This document shows, piece after piece, positions 12,124 to 22,510 of a DNA stretch of 64,000 nt; position 1 is the first letter of the stretch, and the number at the start of each line of letters is the position of its first letter. A program made the position numbers and the translations under genes. The notes below the pieces were generated by a model. It saw only the letters and a program-made list of their open reading frames with translations. It was not told the origin of the DNA and did no database searches. Location of the stretch: NCBI GenBank assembly GCA_025084515.1, contig JAJAGP010000249.1, positions 434,001 to 498,000 on the forward strand, in the 5' to 3' direction. The DNA is from Ancistrus triradiatus. Lineage: Eukaryota; Chordata; Actinopteri; Siluriformes; Loricariidae.

Positions 12124-12873
12124 TGTTATGATTTGCCTATAAAAGAGCTGGCGAATCGTGTAAACAGAAAATAAACAAGCTTTAGGACCGAATCGTAGTT
12201 AGCTCCAGATGGAAGGGTGAACCAAAAATGTAACTAAATAACGAGAAACAAATTTGAACAATGGAAAGCAAAGCTGCGCCTTTATCAGCTGGCAGCGAAC
12301 CTTGATCACTTACGTCAGGGTCCATTGCTCAAACATCTCGCCACGAGCGGGCAGAACAGATGTGAGCTGAAACAGAATAAAAAGGCCAGATAAAGGAGCT
12401 GTGCAGACTGGACTCAAACAAAAGGGGGTATATGAATGTTAAATAACTAAATGAACAAGAAAAAGGGAAGCCAGTAAAGCACCTAATGAGCCCAAAAGAG
12501 AAACGGAGAACGGTGAGGGAGATGCGGGGAGCTCAGGATGCGGTAGCGAGCGAGCTGGAATCCACGGCAATACCATGAACGGGTGAATGGAGTGAAAACA
12601 GCAGGACCTTTCCCTACAGTATGTATTACACCCTAACACTCTCCTCCAGATTTCCTGTTTCCAACAATTTCCTGGATCCCTAAAGCAGACCCAGTCTACC
12701 AATGACCCTAACATCGACCAACTGACACAGCAGTTGTGACAGGTAAAATCTCAAAGTGGGAATTAACTGTAGCATCCCTAGGCCCAGTGAAAACTTGCAT
12801 AGATGCTACGGATTCCAGCCAACACAGGGCAAGGGTGCGACACCTGACTACGCTAGAGCGTCCTCTTAAATAG
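12124..12873 (-). repeat. Left LTR (3' LTR by gag orientation), inner end missing
   Basis: Matches the right LTR from the TGTTATGA start through 'cttaaatagc'. The last roughly 150 bases present in the right LTR (to CTTACA) are absent here; instead a run of C (12874-12886) abuts internal sequence. The polypurine tract and LTR boundary seem to have been lost. It differs from its partner by many substitutions and indels, so the insertion is not recent. Confidence 0.65.
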
Positions 12874-12998
12874 CCCCCCCCCCCCAAGGCTCAGGGGCAG
12901 AACTTGGCACTGGCAGCTCGGGGGTGGAGCTCGGTGCTGGCAGCTCTGAAATGAGGCTAGACCCAACTGAGCCAGTGAAAAAGGTTGGCGTGAGTCAC

Positions 12999-13418
12999 CT
13001 AGTTGAGGCAACAATGACCTTGGCACAGAGGTCGACTGGAGTGACTGTGGCACGGGTCAGCGTGAACGACCGAGGCACAGGTGTCGGTGGAAGAACCCGT
13101 GGCAGAGGGGTCAGATACGGAGCTAAGAGGCGTGTTTGGCTCAGGTACGGAGCAAAGAAGTGCGGCAGGCTCAGGTACGGAGCCAGGTGCCACGCCTGGC
13201 TCAAGTACGGAGCTAAGAGGCTCAGGTATGGAGCTAGGCAGCACGGTGGGCTCAGGTGCGGAGCTAGGCAGCGCTGAGGGCTCAGATGCAAAGCCAGGCA
13301 GCACAGCGGTCTCAGGTACAAAGCCAGGTGGCACACTGGACTCAGGTACGGAGCTAAGAGATGGCGGGCTCAGGTACAGAGTTATGAGGCGCAAACGGCC
13401 CCTTGGCGCAAAGCTCAT
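12999..13418 (-). pseudogene. Proline-rich 10-residue repeat frame of the LTR element
   Basis: On the minus strand 13090-13380 encodes about nine tandem copies of a 10-residue unit close to S-V-P-E-P-x-x-x-P-G (30-bp DNA period, built on 'ggctcaggtacggagc'). One copy is short, which keeps the frame. It lies downstream of the gag-like frame in a different frame. The plus strand is also open here (Gly-Ser-Gly-Thr-Glu repeats), a by-product of the 30-bp periodicity. Function unknown; proline-rich spacers occur in some retroelement polyproteins. Confidence 0.5.
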
Positions 13419-13458
13419 TAAATGCCATGGTAATGGATGTGAACTGCTTCAAAACACC

Positions 13459-14097
13459 TCAAAGCTGCAGGCCAAATTGACTTGTTATGTCTGCTTGGAC
13501 CCGGAGGGTGTCCATGAAGGCGGAAGTACCTACACGGTCCATGTCAAACGTGGAACAGTCAAGGCTAGTGTGTTCAGCCTGGGAGAATGACGACGAGCTG
13601 TGAGTTGAACCGGCCCTATCACTGGCCCTCTGAAGGCGGAAGCCTGCACGGATGGCAAGATCATACAGATTGGCCAGGGAGGAAGGGACTTCAAAAAATA
13701 ACAGCTCGTCCTTTACTTCCTCGCTGAGACCAAGCTCAAAGAGGTCCATTAACGCCTGGTCTGCAAAACCAGTAACCTCAACCAGCTGGTGGAACTCACC
13801 CACATATTTAGCAACCCACCTGGAGCCCTGAATAATGGCCAGAATACTAGGCAGCTCCAGTGGTTGGACTGACCTGGGGGTGGAGGTGACCAGATGAAAC
13901 CATGATGCCGAAGTAGGGGTGGCCAGTTCATATGCCAGACTAAGGTCGTCACCCCTGGCTCGTGGGTTGAGCTTGACTATCAGGTCTGGCAATAAGCTTC
14001 CCCATGGAGCCCTGGCAGTTTGCCGACGGCAACCATGACAGGAATCCCCCTTTCTGAAGGGGTTGGGAGCGGTAGCGGGATCTATGACTGGGCCCAC
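13459..14097 (-). pseudogene. Retrotransposon gag-like fragment
   Basis: A 212-codon minus-strand frame whose middle reads WVAKYVGEFHQLVEVTGF...QALMDLFELGLSEEVKDEL...LANLYDLAIRAGFRLQ. This is the pattern of the Retrotrans_gag/DUF4939 capsid-like domain of fish Ty3/Gypsy elements (YxxEFxxL ... LxxxFxxGLSxxxKDEL ... LxxLxxLAxRxxxRL). No CCHC zinc knuckle follows. The N-terminal part before the domain is poorly conserved in appearance. Assignment is by remembered pattern, not by search. Confidence 0.6.
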
Positions 14098-14245
14098 AGA
14101 AGGAGATGGGACCAGCAGCCCTAGCTTGAACTGGGGACGTCACCGACACCTACAGCGATTAGGGACCTCCATACTGGAACTGGGCTAACACTGGGTCCTG
14201 GACGTCCATGAGCTAACACTGGGTCCTGGATGGGTCGTATTCTTT

Positions 14246-15000
14246 TGTTATGAATTGCCTATAAAAGAACTGGCAAATCGTGTAAAACTGCAAATAAACG
14301 GGCTTTAGGACCCAATTGAAAAGGATGAAACAAAAATGTAACTACATAATGAGAAACAAACTTGAACACGGAAAACAAAGGTCAGCGTAATTCTCTGAGC
14401 CTTACGCACTCAGTGTATCTCGGGCCAGCACATGGTCCCGAGTGGAGTCGAGCGAGTGCTCTTTCTCTATCGGAGCTGCAGGCTCTGCGCACTTGCAACC
14501 TGAGAGACAGAGCTGCGTGTGCTGTGCAGGCTTAGATAACTCCCTTCTATCCCTGAAGCAGCGCGGGGCAATTCACAGTACTGCCCACGCCAATCAGCGT
14601 GAAACGGGCTAATGAGCACAAAAGGGAAACGGAGAATGGTGAGGGAGATGCAGGGAGCTTGTGACATCATAGCAAGCGAGTTGGAAGCCACTGAGGGACG
14701 GCGATACCGTGAACAGGTGAACAAAGCGAAAACGGCAGAATCTTTTCCTACGCTAACCCCAACGATACGCCTATGCCCTAAAGATCACTTCCGGAGCTCC
14801 GGGCAAGGGTGCGACACCTGACTGAGCTAGAGCATGCTCTTAAATAGCAACGCTGACATGTGTTGATAATGCAATCACACAGCTTAAGCAGGTGCATGCA
14901 CAATCACGCTCACTTAGAGTATTCTGGCGTCATAGCCAAACCAACACTGAACTGTAGTGTCAGCTTGGCAGGATCCCACAGTGCTAGGAGGGTCCTTACA
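14246..15000 (-). repeat. Right LTR (5' LTR by gag orientation)
   Basis: 755 bases from TGTTATGA to CTTACA, bordered on the right by the AAAAG target duplication. Shares ordered blocks with 12124-12873. Just left of it, the 19-base word 'gctaacactgggtcctgga' is present twice (14184-14233). Confidence 0.7.
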
Positions 15001-15005
15001 AAAAG

Positions 15006-15796
15006 GCTATCTTATCTTATCATGCACCATCAATGCCAAAGAAACGTACAGAATGATATGAATGAGTATAATACACTTGTCTTTCATCTAGCTTTTATAT
15101 AATTAATTTCTGAACACTAATATTGTCATTATGTATTCTGCCTAAATGGTTTTGTTTGCTTATTCTTCTTGTTTTTGCTTCCTCAGCAAAAACAGTGTCA
15201 AAGGCTGGTGGGGCCTCCAGCTACTTTCACATTGTCTGCTCAGTATTGATCCTGCTTCTTTTGGATCAACCTTTATTCAAACCACCCCATCACCCACCAC
15301 AAAAATTCTGACAATTCTGAAAGCTCCTCGCTGAAACCTGTGCTCAGAGGAGGTGTCAGAGCTGAAGTATGTCAAGGCTGTTCAATGATGACGCAAGGGC
15401 TGCAGACAGAAATATACAAGACAGGGAAAACAAAGAGAGGGGATGCATGGGGAGTATAAAGAAATAGGAGGTGCAGCGAAAGAGATGAAAACTACATTTA
15501 TTATGCATGTATTTCAATATGCTCCTGAAAGGAATGGATTCACGATTTTATCATGACACCTTCTTTCATCCCTCTTTCATCCCCTTTTCTTCCCACATGA
15601 TCACATTCACACAAAGTGTGAGTTAGAGATGGTAAATACTCCAAGATGTATTACTGAGTTTAATGCATCTTTTAAAGCAAAAAAGATGCAAATAAAAAGA
15701 AAAAAGAGGGCTGCCAGCATTTTCACCTTGAAGAACTTTTTTTGAAGATCTGGTTGTTATAAAAGAGTTAATGTAGCAATGGATTATATGGATTGT
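15006..15796. other. No gene seen
   Basis: Starts with 'ggctatcttatcttatc', which completes the repeat interrupted by the LTR element. The rest is unrecognised; short open frames near 15123-15334 have no support. Confidence 0.45.
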
Positions 15797-15804
15797 ATAT
15801 TTAT

Positions 15805-16525
15805 TAGAGATGTACCTATCAATCGGTTGGTGACTGGAATCGGCTGGGTTTCAGTGTGATCGGCTGTGACGGGTGATCAGACGATCAGTCTCATATAACT
15901 GATTCTGTTCTAGTCACATTTAGCATCCACTGGTGCACTTGTGACACTGACAGTGCCACAAGCAAAGCCATACACATGAACAGTACAAACTAGACTAACA
16001 TTAATTCAGAATTCAGTTCATGTGTGTAAGGAGCTTTAAACTTAAACAGTTTAGCGTGTGGCTCAATGGTGTGTTTATTTTTGGGTTCTTGTTCACCTGT
16101 GATCTGTTTTATATGTCTTTTTATTAGTTAATAAAAGTTAACTGTTTAGTGTTTAGTGTGTTCAGTGGCTTATAGTATTAATTTATGACTTACTGTCTTG
16201 GTTGGTGAATGCTGTGTAAAACTGCGACTTGAGTAGGGTGAGTTGCAGTTCAGCGTTTTGCTTGTACTTGTATCCCTGCACTAACTGGTAAAAGACTGTA
16301 ATAAAGTACAATTTGAGCGAGTTTGCAGTGATTGATATTTAGTGGCCAATGTCACAAAGCTAAAGCTAGTTTGAGAATAGTGCCAGGTACAAGCCAACAG
16401 CTACTACTATCTTGAATTAAGAATTGTATCAGTATGTTATCATTTATACGCCAAAATTGGAATCGGATGATCATACATTTAAGAAATCGGAATCAACCAA
16501 GAATATTGCATTCGGTGTATCTCTA
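15805..16525. mobile_element. Non-autonomous hAT element (721 bp)
   Basis: Exact 8-bp direct repeats ATATTTAT at 15797-15804 and 16526-16533, the length expected for hAT insertion. Terminal inverted repeats TAGAGATGTACC and GGTGTATCTCTA match at 10 of 12 positions and fit the 'TAGAGATGCACCGATC' type; sub-terminal 'atcgg' words recur at both ends. No transposase is encoded inside. A similar sub-terminal fragment is at about 42715-42765. Confidence 0.85.
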
Positions 16526-16533
16526 ATATTTAT

Positions 16534-18178
16534 ACATATTTATGCAGAAATACAGAAATTTCTAAAACCTTAACTACATTAAACAAAGGAGACAAAATAT
16601 TATACTTGGACATTTATGTACTGAGGAAGATGATACTGTACTACATATTGTGAGTGGCAAAAAGTATTTGTGAACAAGTTACGTCTCTGGTAATGTCAGG
16701 ATGACGATTTGATCTGCTTTCTGTGCACATCATCCTGCATAGTTTACCTCCGATCATTTTGCTTTTCCACAGCTGGCTGCTCTATTACAGCTGGCTGCTT
16801 GACTCTACATGAACCCCTCATGTTGTGTATATCCTTGTCAGGTCATGTCACCACTTCTGCCTGTCTAAGCTTCTTGACTTTGTTCCTCCTTCTTCTGCTA
16901 CACTTAGGTTTGTCCTTGCTCTTTCTCTGCTTCCTCTTGCCCTTTTTCTCGCATCCTTGGGGTCTTTATTTTTGTGTTATTGTTTATTCTGTGTCTTTGT
17001 TGTCTTGCATTGTCTTATGTTGGTTCAACATATTCCTCCTACAGGATTCCATCTTGTCCATGTCATATTTAGCAAATAGCAGACAGGCACCAGTGTTCGT
17101 TTTAGAGATATCCTTGCAAGCCTGCCTTACATACAATTGTTGCTCAGTGTTCTCCTGATGGTTGACTCATGGACATTAACATTAGCCAATGTGAGAGAGA
17201 CCTTTAGTTGATTAGAAGTTACCCTGGGTTCTGCTGTGACCTTGTGGACTATTTCACACCTTACTTGTGGAGTGATATTTGTTGGTCAAAAACGTCTGGA
17301 GCAGGTAACAGTAGTCTTGAAAGTCTTCCATTTGTACACAAGTCACTCTGATTCTGGATTGGTGGAGCCAAAGCCTTTTCCAGCCTGGTGAGTATCAACA
17401 ACCCCTCAGATATCTCCTTTGTCTTTGATTTGTGTTCATTAATTCAACAGGATGCTGATTGTCACCTGATTCTCACCCCATTGTTTGAAAACACCTGACT
17501 TTAATTTCACCTTCAAAATAACTCTAGTGGTTCAAATACTTTTGCCACTTGCACATATGTAATATAATTGCCCACATATAACATTTTTGTCTCATTTGTT
17601 TAACTGGGCTCTCCTTACCTACTTTTAGGAATTTGTGAAAATTTGCGGCTGTATTTATAAAGGTTGCTCCTAGTGCTGAAAAAAAAAAAAAAAAAGGTTT
17701 TAAATTTACAAGTAGATCCTAGCAAAGATAAAAATTATTCACCAAGCATCTAAAACCCTAAAAGGTGAAACAAACTACAAAAGTGAAAAACTGTTAGGAG
17801 TAGAAAGGACTTTTAGGAGGTTTAGAAGTTAAGTAAAGTCTTATAATAGTCTATATTTCCCTAATTAAGAGTGGGTTTCTATGTGTCTGTGGAGGGGGTG
17901 ATAACCAATAACAGTCTTCAAAGAATGTGTCATACCTAGCAACCTCACCACCGAATCCTCACTAACATCAAAGTTTCTGTCCTCTCTTTACTCAGATTTC
18001 CTCTGAGATCGCTTCTGAATCACTCTTAAGCTAAAACTACTAGCTAGGAGTTTTAAGCTAAATTAGGAGCTCCCTAAGGTTCCTAGAATCTTTATACTGT
18101 CTCTGATGTATACGGTCATATTAGGCAGAAATACAGGTATTTCTAAAGGGTTCATGATTTTTCAGGCACTACTGTATG
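16534..18178. mobile_element. Degenerate Tc1-type element with insertions
   Basis: Inverted copies of one terminal repeat: 'catatttatgcagaaatac' to 'gtgagtggcaaaaagtatt' at 16537-16665, and the complement at about 17530-17645 plus 18108-18178 ('ggcagaaatacagg', 'ttcaggcactactg'). About 17650-18107 interrupts the right repeat. The interior around 17190-17520 has the look of the family's central region but no intact frame. The plus-strand open frame 16709-17158 is a pyrimidine-rich, low-complexity hydrophobic frame and probably not a gene. Confidence 0.5.
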
Positions 18179-18919
18179 TTTGTGGTCCTGTCTTTACTAC
18201 ATATACGTAGGTGACTTACAGTATCTAGGAAAAATGTTGCAAGCTAATTGATTAATAGAATTATTGAATTAGTTTGGTCATTTCAGTTGAACCTTTGCCA
18301 CACAACATAAGTTTGAATGACTTCTTGGCATAAATTCAACAACAAATTATCACAGCCATAAAGTACTATCTGTTTGGATGCACAGTGATGATAGCAATGA
18401 GACCAACAATAAAGTCATAACCTTTTTAATCAATCCTTTTAGATTAATGTAATAAAAAACAAGCTACACCAAAATGCCAGATCATCTCCTTAATCCTTAA
18501 AACAAAGGGCACATGATATGAATTATTCATTTAAAGTAACCTCATGAAACATCTGTTTGAATAATGTTTATCTGATGAATGACAAAAGTCTCATTACTCT
18601 TTGTAAACAGCATTGCTGTTTAAAAAGTTAAACACAGACATGGGTTACAATTAGCCTGATATACTACTTTCTCCTGATATACATTTTAAAATCACTGTAA
18701 ATGTAAGTAATGACAAATTTGTTTTTGCTTGTTTGTTTGTTTTTCATTTTACAGTAAAGTGTTTTTATGTCTTAATCGTGATTTACTGTTAAAGATTATG
18801 AACTGAGTGGAAAATATGAATCCGGGGGAAGATTAGCTATAAGGACAAGCGACATTGATTAATTTAAACTGAATCAGTTTATCACCTAGACTCTACTACT
18901 CACACCATTTTCCTTTTAA
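18179..18919. other. No gene seen
   Basis: AT-rich sequence with no recognised element. Confidence 0.5.
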
Positions 18920-20322
18920 ATAATTTAATTGTAAATTATGGTGGAAAATAAGTATTTGGTCAATAACAAAAGTTCAACACAATACTTTGTAACATAACCT
19001 TTGTTGGCAATGACAGAGATCAAACGTTTCCTGTAAGTCTTCACTAGGTTTGCACACACTGTAGCTGGTATTTTGGCCCATTCCTCCTTGCAGATCTTCT
19101 CTATAGCAGTGGTGTTTTGGGGCAACACGAACTTTCAACTCCCTCCACAGATTTTCTATGGGGTTGAGGTCTGGAGACTGGCTAGGCCACTCCAGGACCT
19201 TGAAATGCTTTTTACGGAGCCACTCCTTCGTTGCCCGAGTGGTGTGTTTGGGATCATTGTCATGCTGGAAGATTTTCAATGCTGTCACTGATGGAAGTAT
19301 GTTTTGGCTTAAAATCTCACGATACATGGCCTCGTTCATTCTTCCCTTAACACGGATCAGTCGTCCTGTCCCCTCTGCAGAAAACCAGCCCCAAAGCATG
19401 ATGTTTCCACCCCCATGTTTCACGGTAGGTATGGTGTTCTTGAGATGTGACTCAGCATCCTTCTTCCTCCAGTTGAGTTTTTACCAAAAACTCTTTTCTA
19501 TTCTGGTTTCTATTTTGGTTTCATCTGACCACATCTGGATCATCCATATGCTCTCTGGCAAACTTCAGACGGGCCTGGACATGTACTGGCTTAAGCAGGG
19601 GGGCACGCCTGGCACTGCAGGATCGAAGTCTCTCTTGGCGTAGTGTGCTACTGATGGTAGCCTTTGTTACTTTGGTCCCAGCTCTCTGCAGGTCATTCAT
19701 CAGGTCCCTCCGTGCAGTTCTGGGAGTTTTGCTCACCGTTCTCATGATCATTTTGACCCCACGGGATGACATCTTGCGTGGAGCCCCAGATCGAGGGAGA
19801 TTATCAATGCCTTGTATGTCTTACAATTGCTCTCACAGTTGATTTATTCATACCAACCTGCTTGCCTATTGTAGATTCACTCTTCCAAGCCTGGTGCAGG
19901 TCTACAATTTTGTTCCTGGTGTCATTCAACAGATCTTTGGTCTTGGCCATGGTTGAGTTTGGAGTCTGTGACTGAGACTGTTTGAGGCTGTGGACAGGTG
20001 TTTTTTATACAGATAATGAGGTCAAACAGGAGCCATTAATACAGGTAACGAGTGGAGGACAGAAGAGCTTCTTAAAGAAGTTGTTACAGGTCTGTGTGAG
20101 CCATAAATCTTGCTTGTTTGTGGGTGACCAAATACTTATTTTCCACCATGATTTAAAATTTAATTCTTTAAAAATCCTACAATGTGATTTCCTGGATTTT
20201 TTTCTCATTTTGTCTGTCATAGTTGAAGTGTACCTTTGTTGAAAATTACAGACCTCTCTCATCTTTCTAAGTAGGAGAACTTGCACAATCAGTGGCTGAC
20301 TAAATACTTTTTTGCCCCACTG
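18920..20322 (-). mobile_element. Tc1-like element, left end truncated
   Basis: The right terminus is intact ('ttttttgccccactg' ending at 20322, then TA at 20323-20324). The left end begins inside the inverted repeat ('aatttaattgtaaattatgg'), so about the outer 150 bases are lost. Same family as 57154-58712 and the MITE at 45586-45854. Confidence 0.85.
18974..19950 (-). pseudogene. Broken Tc1 (DD34E) transposase
   Basis: The start (MAKT-type, ATG at 19950) lies right of the catalytic region. Visible pieces are the RTPRTARRDLMNDLQRAG segment, and a later frame with HGGGNIMLWGWFS, QHDNDPKHT (second Asp) and WPSQSPDLNPIENLW (final Glu). Frames shift at least twice and the segment around the first Asp is disrupted. 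It would have encoded the cut-and-paste transposase; it cannot now. Confidence 0.85.
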
Positions 20323-20324
20323 TA

Positions 20325-21539
20325 AGAAATTTCAATTATATGAGGTATTATGTTGTTTTTACAATGTATTTGTAACTCATGAAAGCAAAATAGATAGATA
20401 GATCACCTTATTTATTCCAGCAGGATACTTACACATTTCAAAAGTAGAGATAATTCAAAAGAAATTTAAAGGTATAAAACAGCAGTGCAGTATATAAAAT
20501 GCAAATATAGTGCAAAATGCAACACATGTCCAACGGGTTTATACCAGGAATATTCTCTAATGCAAACTAATATCCTGATACAGTGATTAATTGCTATACA
20601 AGGTGATCACTGTTGGTAAACTGTACCTCCTGTACATTCCTTACTACAGCAAAGCTGAATAAGCCTTTTTTCCTGAGGGGTTATGCAACCTCTCCCCTGC
20701 CCTGTCACAGGAATCATTGACCGGTGACCCAAATGTACATACTCTGTATTATAAAGATATGTAATATTAACCTATATCATTGTATGTCATAGTATAACCT
20801 TATATTGTATATGTACCTTATATTATATAAGGTTATACTATGACCCATAATTTTTATTTGCAACAGATAACATAACTCAGAATCCTATGTATGCTATAGA
20901 TCTTTTTTAAACATGGTGTCAAATGTTGTAGATTTAATTTACATGAGTAAATGAAAATGGATGCTGTATACCAGATTATTAAAACAAAGATGTAAGCATA
21001 TGCTCCAGTTTCCAATTAGTCAGTGTATAGAACCATGGTACAGAACAGGTTTCTCTCTTGATCCTGGAGCGCCACTCTCCTGCAGAGTTTTGTATTCCCC
21101 CTTCTCAGATATATGATGGTCCAGTTGGAAAGCTGATGTATAGTCTTAAAAATGTATTTTATGGCAGAGATGGATTGTTGTTAAATGGGTTGCATCCCAT
21201 TGTAATTATAAAAACATGCACCAAATATAACCAGATCTGTGGGGTATATTTAGAGTTTTCGTAAGATAACTGTGATGTACACTGTAATTATTAACATAAT
21301 ATTCAGCAACGAATTAATATCTTCGTTGTACTTGATAGTATAGATAAACTGCAACAGATGTCCGTTGGGACTACTCTAGGAATAGGCTATAATGTCCCAG
21401 AACAGTCATCCAGATATAAGTGGAACATTTGAAAATTATCTGTACCCTGTTTAAGTAAGATCTATAACAGACTTTGGATTTTGTGTTATGGTATTAATTA
21501 GAACATATAAGTTTAAACCCTAAACTCTAAACCCATCAG
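20325..21539. other. No gene seen; possible LINE-end debris
   Basis: 20390-20700 begins with 'tagatagatagatc' and a 'tttattccagc'-type sequence that resembles the end of a fish retroposon read backwards, but I cannot class it. An imperfect palindrome of 'ataaggttatactatga' type lies at about 20787-20842. Confidence 0.35.
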
Positions 21540-22033
21540 AAAAATCTTTAACAATGGCTCAAGGTTCAAGGTTTTGCATAGGGTTCATAGGTCTAAGTCC
21601 CCGCTATCAAAATTTTACCCCAACAGTGCGAGTGATCAGTGTGATAAATGTAATGCTTCACCGTGTCGTTTAAGTCAAATGTTCTTTTTTTTGTCCCTCC
21701 TTACATTTTGGTTCGATTACTTTGAAATAATGACAAAGGTTTGGGGCATTAATGTTAATATGAATCCCTTTATTGCAATATTTGGTTTTTCTACTGATTT
21801 AACCTCGCTCACTAGGGTTCAATCAGATATCTTGGCATTGATGTTTTGTACTTTATTAAGTTAGATAAGATTACATTTACTTTAAAAGGCAATACTACAG
21901 GATTTTATTCTAAATGGAATTCTTTTCCTTCGTATTCTCGCTGACTTCAATTAATTTTTTTGTTTGTTTATTTGTTTTTTGTTGTTGTTGTTTGTATGTT
22001 TGTGTATTCTTCATTTATTTATTCTTAATTTTT

Positions 22034-22223
22034 ACATTTACATTTACAGCATTTAGCAGACGCCCTTATCCAGAGCAACTTACAATTGATACAGTCTTAC
22101 AATCCAAGCAATTGTGGGTCTTGCTCAAGGACCCAAGAGTGGCAGCTTGGCAGAGGTGGGATTTGAACCCTGGACCTCTTGGTCCATAGTCCAGTACCTT
22201 ACCCGCTAGGCTACCACAGTCCC
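22034..22223 (-). mobile_element. tRNA-derived SINE inserted in the L1 tail
   Basis: Read on the minus strand: tRNA-like head with 'gcctagcgggtaagg' (A-box region) and 'gggttcaaatccc' (B box), a short body, and the tail 'ctctggataagggcgtctgc' type ending in 'aaatgtaaatgt'. Flanked by short matching 'aatttt' on both sides, compatible with a target duplication. Other copies at 43858, 54850 and 56910. Confidence 0.85.
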
Positions 22224-22265
22224 AATTTTCTTTTATTTATCTTATTATATCGTATTTATTTTTAC

Positions 22266-22292
22266 GTGTGTGTGTGTGTGTGTGTGTGTGTG
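22266..22292. repeat. (GT)n microsatellite
   Basis: GT dinucleotide run inside the L1 tail, followed by GTGA/GTGT variants. Confidence 0.95.
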
Positions 22293-22510
22293 AGTGAGTG
22301 AGAGTGTGTCTGTCTGGTTGTCTGTTTGTGTATATCTGTTGTGTCATATTTGGGGTTATGGGGTTATAAGGTGGGTTTAAATTGAGTGGGAAAAAAAGGA
22401 GGAACTTTGTAATGTATGGTGTTTGTTATCATCTATTTTTTGCTTATCCTTATTCAACCTGTGTTTATTTAAAATGTTTTAATGTCCTCAATAAAAAATA
22501 AAAAAAAACA

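Larger units (their letters stand above)
12124..15000 (-). mobile_element. Non-autonomous (gag-only) LTR retrotransposon
   Basis: Exact 5-bp direct repeats AAAAG flank it (12119-12123 and 15001-15005). It starts TGTTATGA and ends CTTACA, the TG...CA form of LTRs. Two related arms (12124-12873 and 14246-15000) share several blocks: 'gcctataaaagarctggc', the 'aacgagaaacaaa' segment, 'ggtgagggagatgc', and 'gggcaagggtgcgacacctg'. The interior of about 1.35 kb has a gag-like frame and a proline-repeat frame, both on the minus strand, and no protease, reverse transcriptase, RNase H or integrase. It is therefore a deleted or parasitic Ty3/Gypsy-type element oriented on the minus strand. No canonical TGG primer site was found beside the right LTR. 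Confidence 0.75.
21540..22510 (+). mobile_element. L1-type LINE 3' end
   Basis: The frame around 21543-21900 reads like the C-terminal end of an L1/Tx1-type ORF2: HRVHRSKSPLSKFYPN, then a CDKC motif (QCDKCNASPC), then a degraded 'FFFCPS..FW..F' stretch. It is followed by an untranslated tail ending 'cctcaataaaaaataaa' plus an A-run (22488-22510). A minus-strand SINE is inserted at 22034-22223. Frameshifted and 5'-truncated, as usual for LINE copies. Confidence 0.65.

Noticed and set aside
12924..13590. Plus-strand open frames with GSGTEPG and GAKRRVRYGA-type repeats
   Set aside because: These are the opposite-strand readings of the 30-bp array of the LTR element; the gag-like frame shows that the minus strand is the coding one.
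12119..15005. Endogenous retrovirus
   Set aside because: No pol or envelope-like frame and a simple gag-like domain; it fits a Ty3/Gypsy-type retrotransposon better.
16709..17158. 149-codon hydrophobic frame as a membrane protein
   Set aside because: Pyrimidine-rich low-complexity sequence inside a degenerate transposon; no start context, splice sites or family resemblance.
19073..19842. Plus-strand open frames over the Tc1 element
   Set aside because: They are antisense to the transposase on the minus strand, as are those at 50734-51397 and 57457-58400.
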